A stretch of 37,162 nucleotides of DNA from Syntrophomonadaceae bacterium (GTDB lineage Bacteria; Bacillota; Dethiobacteria; DTU022): contig SLSE01000180.1 in the NCBI GenBank assembly GCA_007130585.1, positions 1 to 37,162 on the forward strand, given 5' to 3'. This document shows positions 23,908 through 30,241 of this stretch, piece by piece (the first letter of the stretch is position 1; each line of letters starts with the position of its first letter). Both the position numbers and the translations under genes were made by a program. Under the pieces are notes generated by a model, which was not told where the DNA came from, ran no database searches, and worked only from the letters and a program-made list of their open reading frames with translations.

Positions 23908-24303
23908 ATGAGTGTGATCGGAGATCATGTTCAATCAGCAGACTGGAAATCCGAAAAGCACGTGCCCGTAATCCAGGTCAAAGGGCCGGCCAAAAAAGGA
24001 GAACCCTTCGAAGTCCAGCTGAGCATAGGAGAAGAAATCCCCCACCCCCACACAACAGAACACCACATCAGGTACATTCAGCTGTTTTTCAAGCCTGAAG
24101 GTGAGAAATTTATTGTCAACCTGGGAACTTACCAGTTCGAAGCTCACGGGGAATCTGTTGACGGGCCCAACGAGGGCAGCGCCAAATGCGAACCCAGGGT
24201 AACAACCACGATAACCCTGGAAAAACCGGGCGATCTGGTAGCATTAAGTTACTGCAATATCCACGGCCTGTGGGACAATGCAGAAAAAATTGAACTGGGC
24301 TAA
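23908..24303 (+). CDS. Class II superoxide reductase (neelaredoxin/desulfoferrodoxin C-terminal type)
   Basis: 131 residues. It reduces superoxide to peroxide at a mononuclear non-haem iron. The iron ligands are visible: the Glu/His of SEKHVPVI, the histidines of HPHTTEHHIRYIQL, and the Cys and His of SYCNIHGLWDN. The rubredoxin-like N-terminal domain of class I enzymes is absent. ATG at 23908 was chosen over an upstream ATG because AAGGAGGT precedes it at the right distance. Its place before a ZIP transporter and a PerR regulator supports a role in oxidative stress defence of an anaerobe. Confidence 0.93.
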   Translation: MSVIGDHVQSADWKSEKHVPVIQVKGPAKKGEPFEVQLSIGEEIPHPHTTEHHIRYIQLFFKPEGEKFIVNLGTYQFEAHGESVDGPNEGSAKCEPRVTTTITLEKPGDLVALSYCNIHGLWDNAEKIELG

Positions 24304-24336
24304 AACCCCGGGCGGCACGGAGATTCGTTTTATTAA

Positions 24337-24364
24337 GAAGAAATCCCCTGACGGGGATTTCTTC
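24337..24364 (+). terminator. Strong hairpin downstream of superoxide reductase
   Basis: GAAGAAATCCCC (24337-24348), a 4-base loop, and GGGGATTTCTTC (24353-24364) pair perfectly over 12 bases, 33 bases past the gene stop. No T run follows, so it may be a weak terminator or a 3'-end stabiliser. The rest of the gap up to the ZIP gene holds nothing recognisable. Confidence 0.5.
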
Positions 24365-24426
24365 ACCTTCCGGGCGTCCGGGGAAAATGTTTAGCCGGAC
24401 CCCCTTAACTATAGGAGTGTAAGAAT

Positions 24427-25167
24427 ATGAACTGGTTGCAAATTGGATTACTCGGTATGCTGGCCGGCGTTATCGGCACAGGAGCCGGCGGCCTGCTCTC
24501 AGTCCTGGTTAAAAAGCCCACGCCGCGCTTTACCGGTACAATTATGGCCTTTGCCGCCGGTGTTATGCTGGTGATTATTTTTCTGGAGCTGATTGAGGAA
24601 GCAATAGATTTCAGCGGGTACTGGCCGGCGATCCTGGGCATCACCCTGGGAGTGCTTGTCTTTTATCTGCTCGATCATTTTCTGCCCCACCACCACCCGG
24701 TAACACCGGAAGATAACATTTTCGGGGGTTACCTGAAGAAAGGAACCCTGCTGGCCCTGGGTATCGGGCTGCATAATTTTCCCGAAGGGCTGGCAATCGG
24801 GAGCGGCTTTATCGGTTCAACAGAGCTGGGCACCACTCTCGCCATCTTAATTGCCCTCCATAATATCCCTGAAGGGATGGCCGTCGCCGCCCCGCTCCAG
24901 CAGGGGGGCTATAATTACCGTAAAGTAATTGCAATCACCGCCCTGGCAGGCGTGCCGATGGGTATAGGAGCCTTGATCGGGGCCGCTATCGGCAGCATCT
25001 CCGTTTACATCCTGGGATTGTCCCTCGGTTTTGCGGGGGGCGCCATGCTCTACATAGTATGCGACGAACTGATTCCCGATGCCTACAAAAGCGCGGGACC
25101 CCACCTCTCGATTTTCGGTATTTTTTTCGGGACTGTCCTGGGAATCCTTTTCACGGCCTGGTTTTAA
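24427..25167 (+). CDS. ZIP family divalent metal transporter
   Basis: 246 residues with about eight hydrophobic helices. The paired metal-binding helices carry HNFPEGLAIGSG near residue 117 and HNIPEGMAVAAP near residue 144, the hallmark of ZIP/ZupT metal importers. A His-rich loop, DHFLPHHHPVTPED, lies near residues 79-93 before them. It imports Zn2+, Fe2+ or Mn2+. ATG start, ribosome site AGGAG. It sits between superoxide reductase and a PerR-type regulator, which suggests iron or manganese supply during oxidative stress (inference). Confidence 0.92.
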   Translation: MNWLQIGLLGMLAGVIGTGAGGLLSVLVKKPTPRFTGTIMAFAAGVMLVIIFLELIEEAIDFSGYWPAILGITLGVLVFYLLDHFLPHHHPVTPEDNIFGGYLKKGTLLALGIGLHNFPEGLAIGSGFIGSTELGTTLAILIALHNIPEGMAVAAPLQQGGYNYRKVIAITALAGVPMGIGALIGAAIGSISVYILGLSLGFAGGAMLYIVCDELIPDAYKSAGPHLSIFGIFFGTVLGILFTAWF

Positions 25168-25170
25168 AAC

Positions 25171-25206
25171 TTGACCCCCGGTCTAATTACAGTTATCATT
25201 ACTGTA
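25171..25206 (+). promoter_or_regulatory. perR promoter with the -10 inside a palindrome
   Basis: TTGACC (25171-25176), 17 bases, TATCAT (25194-25199). The -10 lies in the 7-base centre of TACAGT-TATCATT-ACTGTA (25188-25206), a perfect 6-base inverted repeat, so a bound repressor would block the -10. A related half (TACAGTTTTACTAT) occurs about 25 bases before the superoxide reductase start. Autoregulation by PerR is the obvious guess. Confidence 0.55.
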
Positions 25207-25240
25207 CTTAAAATATCACCCAGAAGCGAGCTAAAATTTT

Positions 25241-25663
25241 ATGAACAAACGCAGGTATAAACGCAGCAGGCAGAGAGAGCACATATTGAAACTTTTACAG
25301 GGCACGGACAAACACCCCACCGCCAGCTGGATTTATGACGAGTTGAGGCCGGAGTTTTCCAACCTGAGCATGGGAACCGTCTACCGTAATATCAATATTT
25401 TGCTTGACCAAAACCTTGTCCAAAAAATTGAATCGGGAAGCAGTTTCGATCGCTACGATGCCAACACCGAACTGCACTATCATTTTATCTGCCGGGAGTG
25501 TGAAACTGTAGACGACATGCCGGTTGAGGTATTTCAAGCTTTGGATAAAGAGATCAGCGATGCCACCGGGTACCGGGTTGAAAGCCATCGTCTGGATTTT
25601 TACGGCCTCTGCCCATCCTGCGCCGCAAAAGAGGAGATTGAAATATCGGATTTTAACGGGTAA
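25241..25663 (+). CDS. perR: PerR-type Fur family regulator
   Basis: 140 residues. The N-terminal winged helix ends in LSMGTVYRNINILLDQ. The metal residues known for PerR are kept: His in KHPTAS, Asp in FDRYD, the His pair in LHYHFI and Asp in TVDDM. Two structural-zinc pairs, CREC and CPSC, are present. PerR senses peroxide by iron-catalysed oxidation of the His ligands and then releases its operators. It is the last of the SOR-ZIP-PerR group, although it has its own promoter. Fur or Zur identity is possible but the ligand set favours PerR. Confidence 0.85.
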   Translation: MNKRRYKRSRQREHILKLLQGTDKHPTASWIYDELRPEFSNLSMGTVYRNINILLDQNLVQKIESGSSFDRYDANTELHYHFICRECETVDDMPVEVFQALDKEISDATGYRVESHRLDFYGLCPSCAAKEEIEISDFNG

Positions 25664-25697
25664 GATACTCTGCCCTGCGGATAAAACCGGGCATGCG

Positions 25698-25739
25698 AAT
25701 CGGGGACGACCTGCCAATTTAAGGGTTCCCGATTTTTAT
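25698..25739 (+). terminator. Probable terminator after perR
   Basis: AATCGGG (25698-25704) pairs with CCCGATT (25728-25734) across a 23-base loop and is followed by TTTTAT. It lies 35 bases past the perR stop. The 306-base gap 25664-25969 holds this, a promoter at 25888, and nothing else recognised. Confidence 0.5.
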
Positions 25740-25887
25740 ATGGCGGATTAAGCCGCCCGGAATCCGGTACTGCGGCCCGGTTGCAGTTTATAGAACCACC
25801 CGGGATTATTGGGAAGTTTACAGGCCTATCCGGGTCCTTACTCAGGCAGGACGAGAATTTGATCGGGAACCGGTTTTGGAAACAATC

Positions 25888-25896
25888 TGTTATAAT
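25888..25896 (+). promoter_or_regulatory. Extended -10 promoter of the methyltransferase gene
   Basis: TGTTATAAT gives an extended -10 (TATAAT at 25891-25896); no good -35 lies 17 bases upstream, which is tolerated with TGn. Transcription would start near 25903, leaving about 65-115 bases of leader depending on the start codon. Confidence 0.5.
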
Positions 25897-25969
25897 TTAT
25901 GCCATAAGAGCGCTGCTGGAAAGATAACCCGGTTAAAACCGGATTCCTCTCCAATATGCGCTTCACAAG

Positions 25970-27268
25970 ATGATACCCGCCCTGAACCTGCGGCTTCAAA
26001 AAAAGGGGGCCCGCGTATTGTTTGTAGATCCCGAATTAAACAGATTCCTGGAAAAGCACTCTTTCAAAGATGGTAACCGTGCTGCTGAAGCAAGAGATAC
26101 CCTTATCGAAAATGTCACGGTCGGATCTATTCCTGCTGTTCGTTACACTAACGAATTCTGGACTTCGCGCCAGCGACAGGCGGCCTCTATTCACGAGATC
26201 TCTTACCGGGCCTGCTTTAAGCCCCAGCTTCCCCGCTTTTTTATTGAACTGCTTACAAAACCGGGCGATACGGTCTATGATCCCTTCTCCGGGCGGGGGA
26301 CAACAGCAGTTGAAGCCGCCCTGATGGGACGGCGCGTAATTGCCAACGACGTTAATCCCTTGAGTAAAATATTATCAGCCCCCAGGCTGGCCCTGCCGGA
26401 GATTGACGGCATCAGGGAACGCCTGTCAGAAATCCCCTTCTGTGAAAACCTGATAAATGAAACAAACCTCTCGATGTTTTACCATCCCCGCACCGAAGGG
26501 GAGTTGTTATCGCTGCGCGGTTACCTGATTGAGAGGCAAGATCTTGTGCCCGACGACCGGGATAACTGGATTAGAATGGTGGCTACAAGCCGCCTGACAG
26601 GGCATTCAAAAGGTTTTTTTTCCGTATACACCATGCCGCCCAACCAGGCGGTATCAGCGGAAAGGCAGGAGAAAATAAACTTAAAACGCGGCCAGCGGCC
26701 CGAATACAGGGATGTAAAGAAAATAATCGAACTCAAAACAGCCGGGCTGCTCAGGAACCTGACCGCCGGGCAGAAAGCAAACCTGCGCAGTGCCTCGGCC
26801 GATGCCCTTTTCCTGGAGAACGATGCCGCCGATACGAGCGCTATTCCTGCAGAGAGCGTTGATTTAACAGTAACTTCGCCCCCTTTTTTAAATGTTGTCC
26901 AGTATTCCAGGGACAACTGGCTGCGCTGCTGGTTTAATAATATTAACCTGGAAGAAGTTGAAAGTAAAATAACCATGGCCTCTAACCTGGACCAATGGAT
27001 ATCAACAATGAACGGGGTATTCCGGGAGCTTTACCGGATAACCAAACCGGCAGGATGGGTTGCTTTTGAAGTGGGTGAAATCAGAAATGGCCGAATTAAG
27101 CTGGAAGAAGCGGTGGTTCCCCTGGGCACCGGGAACGGGTTCGACTGCGCCGGCATTGTCGTTAACAGCCAGAAGTTCACAAAAACCTCTAATATCTGGG
27201 GAATTCATAATAACCGGTCCGGCACCAATAGCAACCGCATTGTACTGTTCAAAAAAGGGTCCCGCTGA
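25970..27268 (+). CDS. Solitary DNA methyltransferase, motif order I then IV
   Basis: 432 residues. The SAM-binding motif I block is DPFSGRGTT (104-112), followed by NDVNP (126-130). The catalytic motif IV is TSPPF (about 302-306) in VDLTVTSPPFLNVVQYSRDN. TSPP(Y/F) is typical of amino methyltransferases acting on adenine N6 or cytosine N4. Here motif I precedes motif IV with about 190 residues between, whereas in the common beta-class enzymes TSPPY comes first. The middle region (about 150-290) would be the target-recognition part. No restriction endonuclease is adjacent. ATG 25970 has a poor ribosome site; TTG at 26018 has AAAAAGGGGG 8 bases before it and may be the real start. Confidence 0.82.
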   Translation: MIPALNLRLQKKGARVLFVDPELNRFLEKHSFKDGNRAAEARDTLIENVTVGSIPAVRYTNEFWTSRQRQAASIHEISYRACFKPQLPRFFIELLTKPGDTVYDPFSGRGTTAVEAALMGRRVIANDVNPLSKILSAPRLALPEIDGIRERLSEIPFCENLINETNLSMFYHPRTEGELLSLRGYLIERQDLVPDDRDNWIRMVATSRLTGHSKGFFSVYTMPPNQAVSAERQEKINLKRGQRPEYRDVKKIIELKTAGLLRNLTAGQKANLRSASADALFLENDAADTSAIPAESVDLTVTSPPFLNVVQYSRDNWLRCWFNNINLEEVESKITMASNLDQWISTMNGVFRELYRITKPAGWVAFEVGEIRNGRIKLEEAVVPLGTGNGFDCAGIVVNSQKFTKTSNIWGIHNNRSGTNSNRIVLFKKGSR

Positions 27269-27306
27269 CCCTTCCATTAAGCATCTTCCCAGCCGCAAAC
27301 AATAAA

Positions 27307-27864
27307 TCAGGGCCGCTGCACCTTCTTGGTATCCGGCTCCATCCCCCTGTTCATCTGCAGGGCCAGGCGTGATGAGTCATACATAACCCAGATATAAACG
27401 GCGATCAAGCCCAGCCCCCGGGTAAAGAACCAGGCGGCAATGGCAACCAGGAACCAGATCAGCCCTTTAGTGAACATTCCCAGGTACATGTAGCCGGCCC
27501 CGGGAAATATCAGGTTGAGCAGGCCGGTCAGGATTGGGTCTTTTCTGAAACCGGAAGAATTATCGCGTTTTTTCTTTACGGGAATTTCTTTCCCCGGCGA
27601 TTCGGGTGGTTCAAGCGATGCTCTGCAATACCGGCACCTGGTGGCAAAACTGATAATCTTTTCACCGCAAAATTGACAGCGTTTATAAGCCAGGTCCTGA
27701 TCATTGTTTTCAAGGGAAGGCTTTCCGGCACAGCCCCAGGTGGTGCAGCCGCCGGTTTTTTCCCAGCAGCCGCCGTGATAATTACGCATGCAAAGACGGC
27801 AGCGCACTGTAAGATCGCTTGGTTTAAAGTCCTGACCGCAGGTACTGCAATAATTTTCTTTCAT
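27307..27864 (-). CDS. Membrane protein with RING-like C4HC3 finger and zinc ribbon
   Basis: 185 residues. Residues 6-45 hold C6-x2-C9-x12-C22-x2-C25-x4-H30-x2-C33-x6-C40-x4-C45, the cross-brace pattern of RING/PHD-like fingers; the text YHGGCWEKTGGC recalls the prokaryotic RING family 1. A second zinc ribbon follows, C63-x2-C66-x10-C77-x2-C80. After a basic linker the C-terminus (about 106-165) has two or three hydrophobic segments, ILTGLLNLIFPGAGYMYLG and GLIWFLVAIAAWFF, like TM2-type proteins. Zinc fingers should face the cytoplasm. ATG with GGAGGG upstream. A link to protein tagging or membrane quality control is speculation. Confidence 0.8.
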   Translation of the reverse strand: MKENYCSTCGQDFKPSDLTVRCRLCMRNYHGGCWEKTGGCTTWGCAGKPSLENNDQDLAYKRCQFCGEKIISFATRCRYCRASLEPPESPGKEIPVKKKRDNSSGFRKDPILTGLLNLIFPGAGYMYLGMFTKGLIWFLVAIAAWFFTRGLGLIAVYIWVMYDSSRLALQMNRGMEPDTKKVQRP

Positions 27865-27929
27865 AGCAAACCCTCCACTTAAATTATATCACACTTCGCC
27901 CTCATCCTTGCGGGCCTGCCAGAATTTGC

Positions 27930-27958
27930 TTGCCCTTTAATGTTTTAAAGTAGATAAT
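27930..27958 (+). promoter_or_regulatory. Promoter of the HutP-like gene
   Basis: TTGCCC (27930-27935), 17 bases, GATAAT (27953-27958); a second -10-like TATACT lies at 27960-27965. Either gives a short leader ending in GGAGGAG before the ATG at 27992. Confidence 0.45.
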
Positions 27959-27991
27959 TATACTATTAATTCATACCTGGAGGAGATAAAA

Positions 27992-28411
27992 ATGGAAAGC
28001 CGCGCTGTTGCCAGGGCCGCTGTAAGTATTGCAATGACCCCGACCAGGGAAGAGGAAGCGGCGGTAAAAGAAAAACACCTTGCGGAAGGCATTCAATCGC
28101 TGGCTGTAGATTATGGAGGAGAGTTTTTAAGCTCCCTGCAAAAGGTGGTGGAAAGAGCAGTGGTCGCTTCAAAAAGAGAAAATATTATTGATGACTCCAG
28201 CCATTCCGACGGAGCTGTTGCCGGGGCAACCCGTGAAGCGCTGGCCCAGATCATGCCCAAGGCCCTGGGCCTGAATGTCGGCGGGAAAGTCGGCATCGCC
28301 AGGGGGGGCAGTCATGTAGCGGTGGCGATCTTTTTCGGTATCGGCCTGCTGCACAGAAACGATGTCGCAATCGGCCTGGGGCACCGGGCCATATGGGGCC
28401 CGGACAATTAA
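27992..28411 (+). CDS. HutP-fold protein lacking the usual ligand histidines
   Basis: 139 residues, resembling HutP, the hexameric RNA-binding antiterminator of the Bacillus histidine-utilisation operon that needs L-histidine and Mg2+. Shared stretches are QKVVERAVVASKRENIID, the ATREAL helix and the C-terminal SHVAVAIFFGIGLLHRNDVA followed by IGLGHRAI. By my alignment from memory, the HutP metal histidines (H73 and H77 before A-T-x-E-A-L, and H138 near the C-terminus) fall on Gly, Gly and a shifted position here, so sensing may differ. ATG with GGAGGAG upstream. No histidine-degradation genes are near it; a DUF4349 gene follows after 106 bases. Confidence 0.75.
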   Translation: MESRAVARAAVSIAMTPTREEEAAVKEKHLAEGIQSLAVDYGGEFLSSLQKVVERAVVASKRENIIDDSSHSDGAVAGATREALAQIMPKALGLNVGGKVGIARGGSHVAVAIFFGIGLLHRNDVAIGLGHRAIWGPDN

Positions 28412-28517
28412 ATTCGCTGCAATTCCAAGTCGGCCTTCTGTCGCAGCATTTCAATCGCGCAGATGGGAACCAGGCAGGGGGCCGGCTTGTCGGTATAGTA
28501 AAGAGGGGGGAAGAATA

Positions 28518-29471
28518 GTGAAAGCAAAACAAGGTAAGGTAATTATTATCCTGGTTGCAGTTGCAGTCTTTGCGGGAATCCTGCTGGCTTCCTGCGCCGC
28601 CCCGGCGTACTACATGGGAACCGACGATATGGTTGCCGAAGAAGCCGCTATGGATGCCGAGTATATCTACAGCAACCGCTCAGGGGTTGCCGATGCACCG
28701 GAAGTAGACTTTGGAAAGGAGATGCTCGACGGCAGGGTTGGAGAGAGCAGCCTGCGCCATGTGATTCGTACCGGCTCGATAGAGCTTACAGTGACAGATC
28801 CGCGGGAGAAAATAAGTGAAGTGCGCGTTATTGTTGAAAATTCCGAGGGAATGATCAGCAGCTCCAATATCTACGAGATAAGAGACGGCCAGTACGGTGC
28901 CAACCTCACCTTGAGGATCCCCAACGTTAATTTTGATCCGGTTATGGAACAACTCCAGGCCCTTGGCAGAGCCCGGAATGTCCAAACCGGAACCGATGAT
29001 GTAACCATGCAGTATATAGATCTTCAGTCCCGGCTAAATAACCAGCAGGCCCAGGAAGAAAGGCTTGTAGAAATACTGGAGATGGCCGAAACAGTTGAAG
29101 ATGTTCTTGAGGTTGAAAGAGAATTATTCAGGATCCGGGGAGAAATCGAAACAATGACTGCCCAGATGAACCACCTGCAGGACCAGGTTTCTTATGCCAC
29201 AATTTATCTGAATATACGGGAAGAAACCATTCCCACCGGGGGAATCTCGCCGGGGGCTTTTGAAAACCTGGGCGGCAGGATCGGTGAGGCATTTATCGGC
29301 AGTATTAACTTTGTGCTAAATGCTGTCTCCATCGCAATTATAGCCTTTTCAGCATTACTGCCCATCCTGCTGGTTCTGGGTATTACCGTTATCCTGATCG
29401 TCCTGCTGGCGCGCAGGTTAAGCAGGCGCAAAAAAGCAGCGGCCGATGGCGCGTTTCCCGGGCAGGAATAA
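28518..29471 (+). CDS. DUF4349 lipoprotein with C-terminal membrane helix
   Basis: 317 residues. The N-terminal signal ends in the lipobox LLASC, so the protein should be lipid-anchored outside the membrane. The DUF4349 core begins IRTGSIELTVTDPREKISEV and continues through ANLTLRIPNVNFDPVMEQL, VQTGTDDVTMQYIDLQSRLN, a coiled coil (QEERLVEILEMAETVEDVLE onward) and DQVSYATIYLNI. It ends in a long hydrophobic helix (about residues 262-298) and a basic tail RRLSRRKKAA. Start is GTG at 28518 with AGAGGGGGGAAG upstream; the open frame before it lacks a signal. Function of the family is not established. It is probably cotranscribed with the HutP-like gene. Confidence 0.85.
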   Translation: MKAKQGKVIIILVAVAVFAGILLASCAAPAYYMGTDDMVAEEAAMDAEYIYSNRSGVADAPEVDFGKEMLDGRVGESSLRHVIRTGSIELTVTDPREKISEVRVIVENSEGMISSSNIYEIRDGQYGANLTLRIPNVNFDPVMEQLQALGRARNVQTGTDDVTMQYIDLQSRLNNQQAQEERLVEILEMAETVEDVLEVERELFRIRGEIETMTAQMNHLQDQVSYATIYLNIREETIPTGGISPGAFENLGGRIGEAFIGSINFVLNAVSIAIIAFSALLPILLVLGITVILIVLLARRLSRRKKAAADGAFPGQE

Positions 29472-29483
29472 AAGCAGTCAGCA

Positions 29484-29518
29484 AAAAACGGGGCCCTCCC
29501 GGTTTTCGGGGGGGCCGT
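29484..29518 (-). terminator. Terminator between DUF4349 and marR, T run on the minus strand
   Basis: A GC-rich hairpin (GGCCCTCCCGG, TTTT loop, CGGGGGGGCC) lies between the convergent genes. On the minus strand it is followed by CGTTTTTTGC, so it is a good intrinsic terminator for the MarR gene and may help stop plus-strand transcription. Confidence 0.7.
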
Positions 29519-29559
29519 GATATAAATATATGTCGGCCGGCCTGGTTGAGACCGCCATT

Positions 29560-29991
29560 TTATACCTGCTCTTCAAGAATCTCTTCTTCCTCTAAAATAT
29601 CTTCCCGTTCCAGGAGATCAACAGCCCGCTTGAGCAGGCCGAGAAGCTGCTCCCGCTCATTTTCGGGGACCCGGGCCAGGTAAAGGGCCAGCAGCAGGTT
29701 GCGCCTTTCTTCCACGTTTTCCAGGACCTTTAAACCCCTGGGGGTAATAGAAATCCAGACCTGGCGGCGATCTTTATCCTGCCTCTCCCGCAGGACCAGA
29801 CCCATCCGGTGCAAACGGTTTACCAGGGCGGTTACCGCACTTAAGGTCACTCCAAGCATATGGGCGAGATATGAAGTATTGCAGGGTGCTTTGCGCAGGG
29901 CACGAAGGACTACATACTGGGTATCCGTGATTTCATCTACTGTATAGCGGTTGTGCAAAACCCGGACCCTGTAAATCAGGCGGCTGAACAC
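29560..29991 (-). CDS. MarR family transcriptional regulator
   Basis: 143 residues, a normal MarR length. The winged helix runs from ITDTQYVVLRALRKAPCNTS through LAHMLGVTLSAVTALVNRLH (recognition helix) to the wing LVLRERQDKDRRQVWISITP. The C-terminal helix carries RNLLLALYLARVPENEREQL and a very acidic tail of repeated Glu. Start GTG at 29991 has AAGGAG 9 bases upstream; the frame is open further up with GGAGGAG before a non-standard ATA codon, so a longer N-terminus is not excluded. It has its own promoter with repeated sites nearby and is divergent from lnt. Ligand unknown. Confidence 0.9.
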   Translation of the reverse strand: MFSRLIYRVRVLHNRYTVDEITDTQYVVLRALRKAPCNTSYLAHMLGVTLSAVTALVNRLHRMGLVLRERQDKDRRQVWISITPRGLKVLENVEERRNLLLALYLARVPENEREQLLGLLKRAVDLLEREDILEEEEILEEQV

Positions 29992-30076
29992 ATAGTCAAG
30001 CTCCTTGATATAACTAATCAGGTCTTCGCTTTTTATAGCAGCCCTCTCCTCCCGTGTATACTTTAAGGGTTAAATT

Positions 30077-30154
30077 GTTACCAGTGTAAACTATTAATTG
30101 ATTTATTTATACCACTGATAATCTTTCCGGTCAAGATTTAACCCCGGTGTAAAC
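30077..30154. promoter_or_regulatory. Repeated CC(A/G)GTGTAAAC sites around the marR promoter
   Basis: ACCAGTGTAAAC (30080-30091), within an imperfect palindrome GTTACCAGTGTAAAC, and CCCGGTGTAAAC (ending about 30154) are direct copies about 62 bases apart. They lie just downstream and upstream of the marR promoter, which suits operators for MarR acting on its own gene and perhaps on lnt. This is inferred from position only. Confidence 0.4.
30106..30134 (-). promoter_or_regulatory. marR promoter
   Basis: On the minus strand TTGACC (30129-30134), 17 bases, TATAAA (30106-30111). The predicted start is near 30099, and the first repeated site follows within the early leader. Confidence 0.65.
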
Positions 30155-30241
30155 ATATTTTCAGATCGGCGGCGCTGTGTTAGAGTATAAGGAAGAGTGA
30201 ATTAACCGGGCAGCGATAAACTGCACGGCAAAAGAGGCAGG

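Noticed and set aside
7098..28411. The FGase-like and HutP-like genes as parts of a histidine-utilisation system
   Set aside because: They are about 20 kb apart in different operons, and hutH, hutU and hutI are absent.
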